From positions 1,736,001 to 1,800,000 of the forward strand of contig OZ241737.1 in assembly GCA_965200885.1 (NCBI GenBank): a DNA stretch of 64,000 bases. Reading direction: 5' to 3'. The notes beneath the pieces were generated by a model. It saw nothing but the letters and a program-made list of their open reading frames with translations. It was not told where the DNA came from and made no database searches. Each line of letters starts with the position of its first letter. The first letter of the stretch is position 1. This stretch comes from MPNP01 sp026710155 (GTDB taxonomy: Bacteria > Pseudomonadota > Alphaproteobacteria > Rhodobacterales > Rhodobacteraceae). Position numbers and translations under genes: made by a program. Positions 53,417 to 62,238 of this stretch are shown piece after piece.

Positions 53417-54262
53417 TTAACGTTTTGCCACAATCACCTTGATTTCATCCAATTGTTCTTTCAGGTCTTCTATCTTTTTCACCAGGGCTTGATGTTCGTA
53501 TTCACTGACAGAATTCCGATCCTGCCCCGGATCGACAGAATCAAGCTTTCCCTGTTCCGTCATGGCATTGACAATTACTGCAATAAACAGGTTTATCACC
53601 GCAAAACTGGTTATGAGTATAAAGGGAACAAAAACAATCCATGCGTAGGGAAATACCTCCATGACAGGACGAACAATGCCCATCGACCAACTTTCCAAGG
53701 TCATGATCTGAAAAAGGGAATACATGCTTTTTCCAATAGTTCCAAACCATGTGGGAAATACCTCACCGAAGAGTTTGGTCACCATCACGCCAAAAATGTA
53801 ATAGACAAGGGCCATCAGGGCAATCACGCTGGAAATTCCAGGTATCGAAGCCATCAAAGCAGCGACAACACGCCGCATTGAAGGAATATAGGTAATCAAG
53901 CGAAGGCCACGCAGTATTCTGAGAGATCGGAGTACTGAAAGGTTGCCGCTTGAAGGAACCAGGGCAATGCCAATTATTACAAAATCGAATATGTTCCAAC
54001 CTGTGGTGAAAAAGCGCCAACCAAAGGCAAACAATTTTATGCATAATTCAACAGCAAATATGGTAAGGAGTACCTTATCAGTGATAAGCAACAATGACCC
54101 AATCCGCTCCATTGCAATGGAAGAGGTTTCCAACCCAAGTGTGATTGCATTAATAACAATCAAAACCGTTATAATACGGGTAATTCGAGGACTTTCTATA
54201 AATTGGCCCAACCTTTGACGAAACCTGTTAATGGAATTGTTGGGTTCGGGAAGAATCGTCAT
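53417..54262 (-). CDS. Voltage-gated sodium channel, NavBac family
   Basis: 281 aa, one six-helix subunit that would form a tetramer in the inner membrane. The S4 segment has regularly spaced arginines (LRSLRILRGLRLITYIPSMRR, about 106-125), the pore has the selectivity filter TLESWSM (as in NavAb) near residue 192, S6 follows with VINLFIAVIVNAM, and the C-terminus forms a charged coiled coil. Such channels occur mainly in marine and alkaliphilic bacteria. It neighbours nhaA and a cation exchanger. Confidence 0.93.
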   Translation of the reverse strand: MTILPEPNNSINRFRQRLGQFIESPRITRIITVLIVINAITLGLETSSIAMERIGSLLLITDKVLLTIFAVELCIKLFAFGWRFFTTGWNIFDFVIIGIALVPSSGNLSVLRSLRILRGLRLITYIPSMRRVVAALMASIPGISSVIALMALVYYIFGVMVTKLFGEVFPTWFGTIGKSMYSLFQIMTLESWSMGIVRPVMEVFPYAWIVFVPFILITSFAVINLFIAVIVNAMTEQGKLDSVDPGQDRNSVSEYEHQALVKKIEDLKEQLDEIKVIVAKR

Positions 54263-54512
54263 GGTGAAAACCTTGGTGTTAAGACATGTTTTTATTTCTT
54301 GAAGATATCAATCAGGTGGCAATTCAAAGAATTTGTGACAGCTTTAGAATTGCCATTTCCAACCGTACAAACAATGCTGTTAGATCATCATTGTTTATGA
54401 CACCCTTATAGAAATAGAAAAGGAAGGCCTGCGGTTTGCACTTGACGCACACATGGTTTTTGAACCGTGCCGAAATCCGGTTTTTGTAACCTGATGCAAT
54501 TGGTCAAATTCA

Positions 54513-55688
54513 TCAACTGATCATTTCCTTCGGCTCGCTTGCGAAATACCGAAGTAGAATATAACCGACCAAACCTGAAACAAGCGAACCAGATAGGACT
54601 CCAAGTCTTACCGCCACCTGCTGGTCCGGATCATCAAAAGCAAGCGTTCCGATAAAAAGGCTCATGGTAAATCCAATACCAGCAAGGGCAGCTCCTCCAT
54701 AGACATGTCGCCAGTTTACACCTTCTGGTAACTTGCAAAGACCAAGTTTTACACTTGCCCATGTAAATCCAAAAATACCAAGTTGCTTACCAAGTATCAG
54801 CCCCAATGCTATCCCGAGCGGAATGGGTAATAGGAAATCATCAAGGGTTATGCCGCCCAGATTGACACCCGCGTTGGCAAAGGCAAAGACCGGCATAACA
54901 CATAACGCCACAAAACCGTGCAAGGCATGTTCTGCCTTTATCAACGGTGCTTCCACTGTCTGATCACCTACTCTCAAGGGGATAAGAAATGCGATTAACA
55001 CACCGGCAAGGGTTGCGTGTACGCCGGATTTCAATACTGCCACCCACATGATAAGTCCGACAACAATGTATGGAAGTAATCTGGTCACGCCAGCCAAATT
55101 CAGACCTAACAGGATAGCAGTTCCGATACCGGCAAACACAAGCGAGGTCAAAGAAAGTTCTGCAGTGTAAAATATGGCAATGATCAGAATTGCACCAAGA
55201 TCATCAATTACCGCAAGAGCCAGTACGAATATCTTTAAACCTATGGGTATTCTGTTACCAAGTATGGCCAGAACTCCTACTGCAAAGGCAATATCGGTAG
55301 CTGCAGGTATTGCCCATCCCCGCAGGGAAACCGGATCACCAAAATTGAATGATACATAAATCAGGGCCGGGACAAGCATACCTCCAACTGCTGCCATGGC
55401 TGGTAACATTGCTTCTTTCCTTGATGATAGGTTTCCCTCCAATAGTTCCCGCTTTATTTCCAAACCCACCAGCAGAAAAAATAATGCCATCAAGCCATCA
55501 TTGATCCAAAGCAGCAAAGGCTTTTCAATCAATAACAATCCAATCTGGACAACAACAGGTATGGTCAGAAGTGCGTCATACAGGAAGGACAGAGGAGAAT
55601 TGTTGATGACAAGCGCTATAATTGCAGCCATCATCAACAAAACACCACCGGCAGCTTCATGCTTCAACAATCGGGCAAGTTGATTCAC
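54513..55688 (-). CDS. nhaA: Na+/H+ antiporter NhaA
   Basis: 391 aa, 12 membrane helices. Key motifs: ATDIAFAVGVLAILG near 135 and LAVIDDLGAILIIAIFY near 160 carry the two adjacent Asp that bind Na+; the FANAGV segment near 250 is also conserved. It exports Na+ in exchange for protons under salt or alkaline stress. Stands alone, on the same strand as the neighbouring sodium channel. Confidence 0.96.
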   Translation of the reverse strand: MNQLARLLKHEAAGGVLLMMAAIIALVINNSPLSFLYDALLTIPVVVQIGLLLIEKPLLLWINDGLMALFFLLVGLEIKRELLEGNLSSRKEAMLPAMAAVGGMLVPALIYVSFNFGDPVSLRGWAIPAATDIAFAVGVLAILGNRIPIGLKIFVLALAVIDDLGAILIIAIFYTAELSLTSLVFAGIGTAILLGLNLAGVTRLLPYIVVGLIMWVAVLKSGVHATLAGVLIAFLIPLRVGDQTVEAPLIKAEHALHGFVALCVMPVFAFANAGVNLGGITLDDFLLPIPLGIALGLILGKQLGIFGFTWASVKLGLCKLPEGVNWRHVYGGAALAGIGFTMSLFIGTLAFDDPDQQVAVRLGVLSGSLVSGLVGYILLRYFASEPKEMIS

Positions 55689-55958
55689 CTTGGTATTCCT
55701 TTATTTTGTTCTGATTAAAAGAGCTATCTTATATTGTTAACTTGAAATTGGAATATAGGTCATAAAGTCCAGCATTTAAGCAAGAAGCCAATTTGAATAT
55801 ACTCCCAAACAAGTTGGGTTTTTCATTTATTTCGAACTTTGCAGAAGATCTGCAATTCAACCATTGCATGGTTTAAATAACTATTCCTTGAGGTGAAAAT
55901 CATTAGGATCAAATTTGTCATTCTATATTGCCGAATTTAATGGCGATCTTTTTTGATT
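55689..55958. other. Intergenic, no feature recognised
   Basis: AT-rich spacer upstream of nhaA and downstream of the exchanger gene. No clear terminator hairpin or RNA. Confidence 0.4.
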
Positions 55959-56885
55959 CTATAAATAATGGATACCGATATAGATCAAATAAAGGGTTAT
56001 AAGTATAATTCCACTCAACCTTTTTATCTGCTTTCCTAAAATCAGTACTACGGAAATGTAAATCGAGACCAGAATCAAAACCCAAAGGTCAAAACGTATT
56101 TCCGGAGTAAATGGCAAAGGTATGATCAGCGCAGTGATACCAGTGACAACTGTTATGTTGGAAAGATTGCTTCCAATAACATTACCCAGACAAAGCTGGG
56201 TATTCCTGCGCCAAGCAGCAATTGAAGTGATTGCAATTTCAGGTAGTGATGTTCCAAAGGCAACAGCTGTCAAACCAATTATTTCCTCGGAAATTCCGAA
56301 CATTGTTGACAACCCAATTGCTCCCCGTACCAGAAATTCTGCTCCAGTTATCAACGTGACAAAACCAATCACCAATAGAATCAAAATCACTGCAAATGAG
56401 TTGGTTCTAGGCCAGATATCATCATTATCCGAGTCGGAATCCGATTTGACCTGTCGTAAAGTCAAAGTTACATACCCCGCGATGGTTGCCAATAAGATTA
56501 CACCGTGCCACCAAAATATACATTTGAAAATAAAACCGAATCCGGCAAACATCATGGTCGTGATGATGAGGGCAGTATAATCAGTAACTACCTTGAGGCC
56601 TTTAACGGAAACTGGGCAAATAACTGCTGCTGTTCCCAAAATAAGCATGACATTGGCGATATTGCTTCCAATAACATTACCGATGGCCAAGCCTGGCAAT
56701 TCCTTTAATGCAGCGTCAATATTGACTGCTATCTCTGGTAAAGATGTACCAAACCCGACTATTATGATTCCAACAAACAGGGGAGAAATTTTCAAACGAT
56801 GTGATAAACGGGTTGCCCCCCGAACCACAACATCTCCTCCCAAAAGGAGTAATGCCAGACCCAAGCAAAACATTAGAAGATTCAT
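55959..56885 (-). CDS. Calcium/sodium antiporter (CaxA/YrbG family)
   Basis: 308 aa with ten helices in two inverted repeats. The alpha-repeat motifs are clear: GFGTSLPEIAVNIDAA...GNVIGSNIANVMLILG (about 45-86) and AFGTSLPEIAITSIAAW...GNVIGSNLSNITVVTG (about 208-248). It exchanges Ca2+ or K+ for Na+. An acidic linker (SDSDSDNDD) separates the halves near 155. Third sodium-related gene in a row. Confidence 0.92.
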   Translation of the reverse strand: MNLLMFCLGLALLLLGGDVVVRGATRLSHRLKISPLFVGIIIVGFGTSLPEIAVNIDAALKELPGLAIGNVIGSNIANVMLILGTAAVICPVSVKGLKVVTDYTALIITTMMFAGFGFIFKCIFWWHGVILLATIAGYVTLTLRQVKSDSDSDNDDIWPRTNSFAVILILLVIGFVTLITGAEFLVRGAIGLSTMFGISEEIIGLTAVAFGTSLPEIAITSIAAWRRNTQLCLGNVIGSNLSNITVVTGITALIIPLPFTPEIRFDLWVLILVSIYISVVLILGKQIKRLSGIILITLYLIYIGIHYL

Positions 56886-57214
56886 GCTAACCGGTCCAAT
56901 TTGTATTGTATTTGTTTATTTTAAACCCCAACCCTGATTTCTTTGGTGATTCAATCACCATTTTGTTTTGTTTAATTGAATTTGATTAGAGATAATTTGA
57001 ATATCCAATTTAAACACCACTACCAAAAGAACTTTTTTTATAACCTCAGGAAAGAAGTCTCAATTTATTGCATTTGTTTTGCTGGTTGAAGTGTTCCAAA
57101 TGTTAAAACTAAAATCGAGCACAACCAATCACCTTATACCGGCCTGGAAAAATCAACAATTGAGCCATGTTTGGAAATTGTGGATTCAAAAATGAGCAGG
57201 ACTGAAGATCTATA
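56886..57214. other. Intergenic, 330 bp, no gene recognised
   Basis: AT-rich spacer between the exchanger gene and the left end of the 57.2-kb element. Nothing coding is visible. Confidence 0.4.
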
Positions 57215-57266
57215 AAAAATAGGGTGATTACATACTTGTTTCCCCATGGGTTTTGCAACCGTTTTC

Positions 57267-57295
57267 TTGACACCGTGGAGCGATAGGTCTATATT
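57267..57295 (+). promoter_or_regulatory. Sigma-70-type promoter of member B
   Basis: TTGACA (57267-57272) and TATATT (57290-57295) separated by 17 bp, a near-consensus promoter. It matches the member A promoter in the core and in flanking bases. Confidence 0.85.
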
Positions 57296-57384
57296 GCCAC
57301 TGTCACGACCAAATCTGTAGGTTTTTGGCGTGTCGGTTTGAAATCCGGCCGCGCTGGCCGCGGCCAAGCACAAGGAGAAACATC

Positions 57385-58072
57385 ATGTTCACAACCATGT
57401 TCTGCCCCCCCCCACCGTAAATCAGCGGCACTGGCCGCCATGCTGGCGGCAGTCCTGATCGCCACGCCGGTTGGGGCGCAACAAACCGGGATGATTAATG
57501 TATTGGCGCAACCTGGCTGGTGGACTTTTGAAAACATGGCAACGATAAACGGCAATCGTGAATGGTTGGTCAACTACACCGCGAATTTAAATCCCGCGAT
57601 CGAAACATCGATTGCGAATTGCGCTGCACAGAAAAGAACTTATCCCAGCACTGACTGTACAATAGAATCACCCTATATATTGAGGTATGGAGCATTAGAC
57701 CGGAGTACATGCCTTGCGCTAACCAATTCAGTGGGAGGCACACCGACGCATTCTCAAGCAACGCTACGCGGAATAAAAGGATACATTCCCCTAACTTCAT
57801 GGCAGCAGACACTCCGGGCAAGGCCAGATACAAGCTATTGCCTGGCCGTGTATGTAAGTAATAGCAACAGTTTGTTCTATCAAATCCCATTATCCGCGGC
57901 CTCGTTCATCACCCCCGCCGATCCCAATCCGCCCGCGTCCCCTGCGTGGATGCCGCATCCGTTTAACACAGGCTGCGGAACCGAGACGACACTTGCCCTT
58001 GTCAGACAGTGCTTCCAGTGCAAAGGCGGAGGGGGAAGCTGGTCGATGTCCGCCAATACATGCGGCAACTAG
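57385..58072 (+). CDS. Phase-variable secreted protein, member B (out of frame as sequenced)
   Basis: ATG 57385 follows CAAGGAGAAA and reads FTTMFC into 9 C (57405-57413); at this length a TAA follows at once. With 8 or 11 C the frame joins a signal peptide (HRKSAALAAMLAAVLIATPVGAQ) and a secreted domain of about 200 aa ending CGTETTLALVRQC...C...NTCGN. Leader and signal region resemble member A, but the mature part differs and instead matches the fragment at 51.86-52.13 kb. At least eight Cys suggest disulfides. No known fold recognised. Homopolymer error is the alternative to phase variation. Confidence 0.65.
57405..57413 (+). repeat. Poly-C tract (9) in the 5' coding region of member B
   Basis: Nine C, 18 bases after the start-codon G region, ahead of the signal peptide. 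Open frame requires 8 or 11; at 9 it is off by one. Confidence 0.85.
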
Positions 58073-58095
58073 CCAACCATATCAAAACACACACA

Positions 58096-58120
58096 GGGCG
58101 GTCTTCGGATCGCCCTTTTT
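58096..58120 (+). terminator. Terminator of member B, UUCG loop
   Basis: GGGCGGTC-TTCG-GATCGCCC followed by five T, 24 bp after the stop codon. Almost the same sequence terminates member 3 at 50241-50260 on the other strand. Confidence 0.9.
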
Positions 58121-58229
58121 GAATTGAACAACGATAAGATGAAATCATGAATGGTATATTGCCAAAAGAAGATAAGGAAACCAACGATCCAATAAAGGCA
58201 ATGGTTCAGATTCTATTCGGCACCAACAC

Positions 58230-58769
58230 TTGTGTGTCAGGCAGCAGTTGACGTGTAGCAGCGATTGCTCCGTCCCCCAATGCCGGGGCACGGTCGGGAA
58301 CATTCCGTTGCCAGCCGGATTCACCCCTCCCCCTTGTCAATCGGCGGCGACAGTCAACGCGACCGGGCCCTGCGGCCAACCGACAGGAACAAACAGCCAT
58401 ACCCGAATCACCTGTTCGTTCCTGCACGGGCACATCGGCGACGGCGGAACGACCGGCGCATTCCCCGTCAATCTGACCGTTGACACCACGCGGACAGGGA
58501 CCGAAGACCCAAGGGGTGCGGGCACCGTCAAAGCAACGGACACAATCTTGCCGGACAGACCATCAGACATGAGCTCGCGGCAAGGACGCCCATGGACGGG
58601 GAATTTTCAAGCCGACCCGTCATCAGGAATCGCATGGGTTTTCAATCCCGGGCAAGGAACCGCGAGTCAACCGGAAAAGGGGCTGAAATCAGTGGAGATA
58701 AGTATATATTCCCCAAAAATAGGGATAAATGTAGTTCAACCACGCCAGCTGTCTAATTTCAAGCCATAA
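58230..58769 (+). CDS. Doubtful Cys/Pro-rich frame inside E3
   Basis: 179 codons open from TTG, no ribosome site. The first 100 residues are Cys-, Thr- and Pro-rich (CSSDCSVPQC, PCQSAATVNATGPCGQP), like a secreted domain, while the last 30 run through the element end and are not real. A short frame from ATG 58147 (MNGILPKEDKETND...) lies just upstream in another frame and might be its displaced start. Probably a decayed secreted-protein gene; not recognised. Confidence 0.35.
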   Translation: MCVRQQLTCSSDCSVPQCRGTVGNIPLPAGFTPPPCQSAATVNATGPCGQPTGTNSHTRITCSFLHGHIGDGGTTGAFPVNLTVDTTRTGTEDPRGAGTVKATDTILPDRPSDMSSRQGRPWTGNFQADPSSGIAWVFNPGQGTASQPEKGLKSVEISIYSPKIGINVVQPRQLSNFKP

Positions 58770-58847
58770 AATTTGGTTTGTGCTTTTCTGTTGCCTGCCT
58801 TAATTTATACTAGGATTACATGTGTGTGCTTGTTGTAGGAACATCAA

Positions 58848-59867
58848 ATGTCAACAAAATTTGTGTCATCTTCGATTGATTGGGAAAATGAAGGCAAGCA
58901 GGTTGGGGACCTCAGAGTCCAATGGTCGGATAATTTGGTACCATTGGGATACCATGCTGTTCCCTTGATTTGTTTTTGCAAGGGACAGGGGCCTACGGTA
59001 TTGCTTTTGGGAGGAGTACATGGTGATGAATTCGAAGGACCATCCTCCCTGATGAGGCTCGTTCAGAATATTGATCATGAGAAAGTCTCGGGCAAAATCA
59101 TGATAATACCAGCTCTCAATCGGCCAGCTGTATCCGTTTCCGAAAGAAACTCCCCACTGGATGGAAAAAATATGAACAGGTCTTTTCCGGGCAACCCACA
59201 GGGAACACCAACTGAGGTGATAAGTAGCCATATTGAGTCAGTCGTAATTCCCGACTGTGATGCTGTCATTGACCTGCATTCAGGTGGCAAAGCATCTTAC
59301 TTCACTCCCTGTACCCTTGTCACCGAGATTGCCAACAGGGAAGTCATGAAAGCAAGTCTTGAACTGGCTGAAGCATTCGGTTTGCCAACCTTGTGGAAAT
59401 TGGGTGAGTACAATGATGATCGATCCGTAAATTCTGCAGCAGCTCGCAATGCGATACCAATGATTGCAACTGAATTGGGTGGAGGAGGTGGAAGTTCACC
59501 CGAGTTGACCAGGGCTTCTGAAGAGGGTTTATACCGCTGCTTGGCCCAATTGGGGGTTTATCCTGATCCGTTTGAAAAGCAATTGGTTCAAGGCACTAGG
59601 ATAGCAAGGGCCGTTTATACGGAAGATTCGAACCATTGCATATTTGCCCCGGGCAGGGGACTTTTCGATCGAGTTTGTGAGGCCGGAAGTTATGTGCAGC
59701 AAGGAGACATTGCCGGTTATTTTCATTGGCTTGAAGAACCCGAAAGAACATCATTAGCAATAAGGTTCTCTCATTCGGGATTTGTTCTCGCTCACTTGAA
59801 TCGGGGAATGGTCAACAGGGGAGAAATGCTTTTCCTGGTTACGCAGGAAACCGAATTCAATAACTGA
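58848..59867 (+). CDS. Succinylglutamate desuccinylase/aspartoacylase family protein (DoeB-like)
   Basis: 339 aa zinc carboxypeptidase-fold deacylase. Zn ligands: GGVHGDEFEGP near 55-65 (His, Glu) and DLHSGG near 143 (His); RNSPLDGKNMNRSFPG supplies the substrate-binding Arg. The C-terminal half is the beta domain of the family. DoeB deacetylates N-acetyl-diaminobutyrate in ectoine breakdown; no other ectoine gene is present here, so the substrate remains open. Confidence 0.85.
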   Translation: MSTKFVSSSIDWENEGKQVGDLRVQWSDNLVPLGYHAVPLICFCKGQGPTVLLLGGVHGDEFEGPSSLMRLVQNIDHEKVSGKIMIIPALNRPAVSVSERNSPLDGKNMNRSFPGNPQGTPTEVISSHIESVVIPDCDAVIDLHSGGKASYFTPCTLVTEIANREVMKASLELAEAFGLPTLWKLGEYNDDRSVNSAAARNAIPMIATELGGGGGSSPELTRASEEGLYRCLAQLGVYPDPFEKQLVQGTRIARAVYTEDSNHCIFAPGRGLFDRVCEAGSYVQQGDIAGYFHWLEEPERTSLAIRFSHSGFVLAHLNRGMVNRGEMLFLVTQETEFNN

Positions 59868-59931
59868 TTTTTAACCAAGGCACTCGAAAATGTTGGTGAT
59901 TGGACTAGATAATGGAAAGGAAAATCAATGG

Positions 59932-60004
59932 TGAGCCCGACAGGATTCGAACCTGTGACCCACTGATTAAAAGTCAGTTGCTCTACCAGCTGAGCTACGG
60001 GCCC
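59932..60004 (-). tRNA. tRNA-Lys (anticodon TTT)
   Basis: 73 nt on the minus strand. Acceptor stem GGGCCCG/CGGGCTC, D-arm GCTCAGCTGGTAGAGC, anticodon arm CTGAC-TTTTAAT-CAG region with anticodon TTT, and T-arm with GGTTCGAATCC are all present. CCA is not encoded. Confidence 0.97.
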
Positions 60005-60101
60005 ACTAAAATTAAGAGTAATATCAATAGTCAAGTATCGCTCTTTCACCATGTATTTAGGATATAAAAGTTTAAATTTTAAGAAGAATTTTGAAATTGC
60101 C

Positions 60102-60941
60102 ATGAAAAATCCAAATTCACCCATAGATTTTATGAAAATGCATGGTCTGGGTAACGACTTTGTAGTTATTGATACCAGAGATAAGCCTTTACCTATGGTA
60201 TCAATTGTCGCTGAAACTCTCTCTGACCGTCATTTTGGAATCGGGTATGATCAATTGGTCTTGATTGAAGAGAGTCATGTGGCTCATGTCAGGTTGGTCT
60301 TCTTCAATTCCGATGGAAGTCCATCCGCAACCTGTGGAAATGCAACTAGATGTCTGGGAAGGTATTTCATGGACCAGGAAAATATCCCAATGGTGCAAAT
60401 CGAAACCGAAGGAGGTATTTTGGATTGTCAGGACGCTGGGAGCGGTCTAAGCAGGGTAAACATGGGCAATCCCCTGCTTGATTGGAATGAAATTCCACTG
60501 GCTGAAGAGATCGATACTTTGGAACTCCCCATAGAAGGAAATCCTTGTGCAGTTGGAATGGGGAATCCGCATTGTGTCTTTTTTGTGGATAATGCAGAAG
60601 CAGTTGACCTTGCGAACATTGGTCCACGAATCGAACACCATCCCCTGTTTCCAAAACGTACCAATGTTGAGTTTGTTTCAATAAAATCACATTCGGAAAT
60701 CAGGGTCAGGATTTGGGAAAGGGGAGCAGGAATCACCTTGGCCTCAGGTTCTGGAACTTGCGCCGCCGTGATTGCTTCAACAAGAAGGGGTTTGACCTCC
60801 AATGAGGTTGACGTGCAGGCTGATGGAGGATGTTTGAACATTCAATGGTTGGAGGATGGCGTTTGGATGACAGGTCCTACCTCCCATGTCTTCAATGGTA
60901 CATTGTCCCGCGAGTTTCAGGAGAACATCCTTGCTTCCTGA
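60102..60941 (+). CDS. dapF: Diaminopimelate epimerase
   Basis: Converts LL- to meso-diaminopimelate for lysine and peptidoglycan synthesis. 279 aa. MKMHGLGNDFVVID near the N-terminus; catalytic Cys in NSDGSPSATCGNATRC near 80 and in LASGSGTCAAVIAS near 222. ATG 60102 gives the usual N-terminus; an in-frame ATG 17 codons upstream is less likely. Its end overlaps the start of mtaB. Confidence 0.95.
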   Translation: MKNPNSPIDFMKMHGLGNDFVVIDTRDKPLPMVSIVAETLSDRHFGIGYDQLVLIEESHVAHVRLVFFNSDGSPSATCGNATRCLGRYFMDQENIPMVQIETEGGILDCQDAGSGLSRVNMGNPLLDWNEIPLAEEIDTLELPIEGNPCAVGMGNPHCVFFVDNAEAVDLANIGPRIEHHPLFPKRTNVEFVSIKSHSEIRVRIWERGAGITLASGSGTCAAVIASTRRGLTSNEVDVQADGGCLNIQWLEDGVWMTGPTSHVFNGTLSREFQENILAS

Positions 60942-62214
60942 CAAAATCAAGACAGAAACTCTTGGTTGTCGGCTGAATGCTTATGAATCTTCGGTAATGG
61001 AAGGTTTGGCAGAGGATGCCAACCTAGCCAATACGGTCATTATAAATACCTGTGCAGTCACCAAGGAGGCAGTCAGAAAGTCCCGACAACTGGTCCGCAA
61101 ATCCAGATCAAAATGGCCAGATGCAAAAATAGTTGTAACCGGATGTGCCGCCCAGATTGACCCTCATTCCTTCAGCAGGATTGAGGGTGTTGATTGGGTT
61201 GTCGGCAATGATTCCAAACTGGAAGCCAGACTTTGGGAAAAATTGGCTGATCCCGAATTTGCGAATATTGAAAACCAAACGAATATTCTGGTTGAAGATA
61301 TTATGGAGGTCAAGGAAATAACACCTCATCTGGCCAAGGGACTTGGGACTCGAGCAGTTGCTTATCTGCAGATTCAGAATGGCTGTGACCACCGTTGTAC
61401 CTTTTGTATCATACCCTATGGTCGTGGGAATTCCCGCTCGGTGCCAGCAGGGGTAATTGTCAACCAGATACGAGATTTGGTTCAGGCCGGTTATAATGAA
61501 ATTGTCCTGACGGGGGTTGATCTCACCAGTTGGGGTGGGGATCTTGTTGGAAAACCAGGCATAGGAAACCTTGTTGCCAGAATTTTGAAACTTGTACCGG
61601 AACTTCCAAGATTGAGAATTTCCTCGGTTGATCCCGCCGAGATAGACAAGGAATTCATTGAGGTGGTTTCAAACAATGAAAGATTGATGCCTCATCTGCA
61701 TTTGTCACTGCAAGCAGGTGACAACATGATTCTCAAAAGGATGAAACGTCGTCATACCAGGGAAGAGGTAATTGAATTTTGCAATAAGATCAAGCAACTG
61801 AGACCCGAAATGACTTTTGGGGCAGATCTGATTGCAGGATTTCCTACTGAAACTGATGAAATGTTCAAAAATACCCTGAATATCCTCGATGATTGTCAGT
61901 TAACCTGGCTGCATATTTTTCCCTATAGTCCAAGGGAGGGTACACCTGCAGCCAGAATGCCACAGGTGAATGTCGAAACCATTCGTGAAAGGGCTTGCCA
62001 ATTGAGGGAATATGGAAAACGGAGGGTTGATATTCACCTTGAGGAACAGGTAGGTCGAACCCTCGATACACTTGTGGAATCTTCCTTGACAGGACGTACT
62101 GGTCAATATGCAGTAGTGAAACTACCCACCAAGGAGCTTCCGGGATCAATAATACCCCTGGCCATCACAGGTTTTGAGGATGGAAACCTGGTCGCTCATC
62201 ACCCACCAATATAA
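60931..62214 (+). CDS. mtaB: tRNA t6A37 methylthiotransferase MtaB
   Basis: Radical SAM enzyme that adds a methylthio group to t6A37 of tRNA. About 427 aa. N-terminal UPF0004 domain with TLGCRLNAYES (first cluster Cys), then INTCAVTKEA and VVTGCAAQ; radical SAM motif CDHRCTFCIIPYGRG near 155; a C-terminal TRAM-like part. I chose TTG 60931, 5-8 bases after CAGGAGAAC and overlapping the dapF stop, because the family N-terminus begins there; the longer frame from 60886 lies within dapF. Confidence 0.9.
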   Translation: MLPDKIKTETLGCRLNAYESSVMEGLAEDANLANTVIINTCAVTKEAVRKSRQLVRKSRSKWPDAKIVVTGCAAQIDPHSFSRIEGVDWVVGNDSKLEARLWEKLADPEFANIENQTNILVEDIMEVKEITPHLAKGLGTRAVAYLQIQNGCDHRCTFCIIPYGRGNSRSVPAGVIVNQIRDLVQAGYNEIVLTGVDLTSWGGDLVGKPGIGNLVARILKLVPELPRLRISSVDPAEIDKEFIEVVSNNERLMPHLHLSLQAGDNMILKRMKRRHTREEVIEFCNKIKQLRPEMTFGADLIAGFPTETDEMFKNTLNILDDCQLTWLHIFPYSPREGTPAARMPQVNVETIRERACQLREYGKRRVDIHLEEQVGRTLDTLVESSLTGRTGQYAVVKLPTKELPGSIIPLAITGFEDGNLVAHHPPI

Positions 62215-62238
62215 TATTGACAATATTAGGAGATCGTT

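Larger units (their letters stand above)
57215..58721. mobile_element. 1.5-kb element with inverted ends and 7-bp direct repeat (E3)
   Basis: Left end GGGTGATTACATACTTG (57222 onward) and right end AAGTATATATTCCCC (to 58714) are imperfect inverted copies of the GGGG..TATATAC ends seen at 36.34, 49.95 and 53.18 kb. AAAAATA stands directly outside both ends (57215-57221 and 58715-58721), as expected for a target-site duplication. The 1493-bp interior holds one phase-variable secreted-protein gene with promoter and terminator, and a second doubtful frame; no transposase. Confidence 0.65.

Noticed and set aside
57338..57384. Upstream start for member B giving an unbroken frame
   Set aside because: This start lies in the conserved leader downstream of the promoter but lacks a ribosome site, and would put 40 non-signal residues before the signal peptide.
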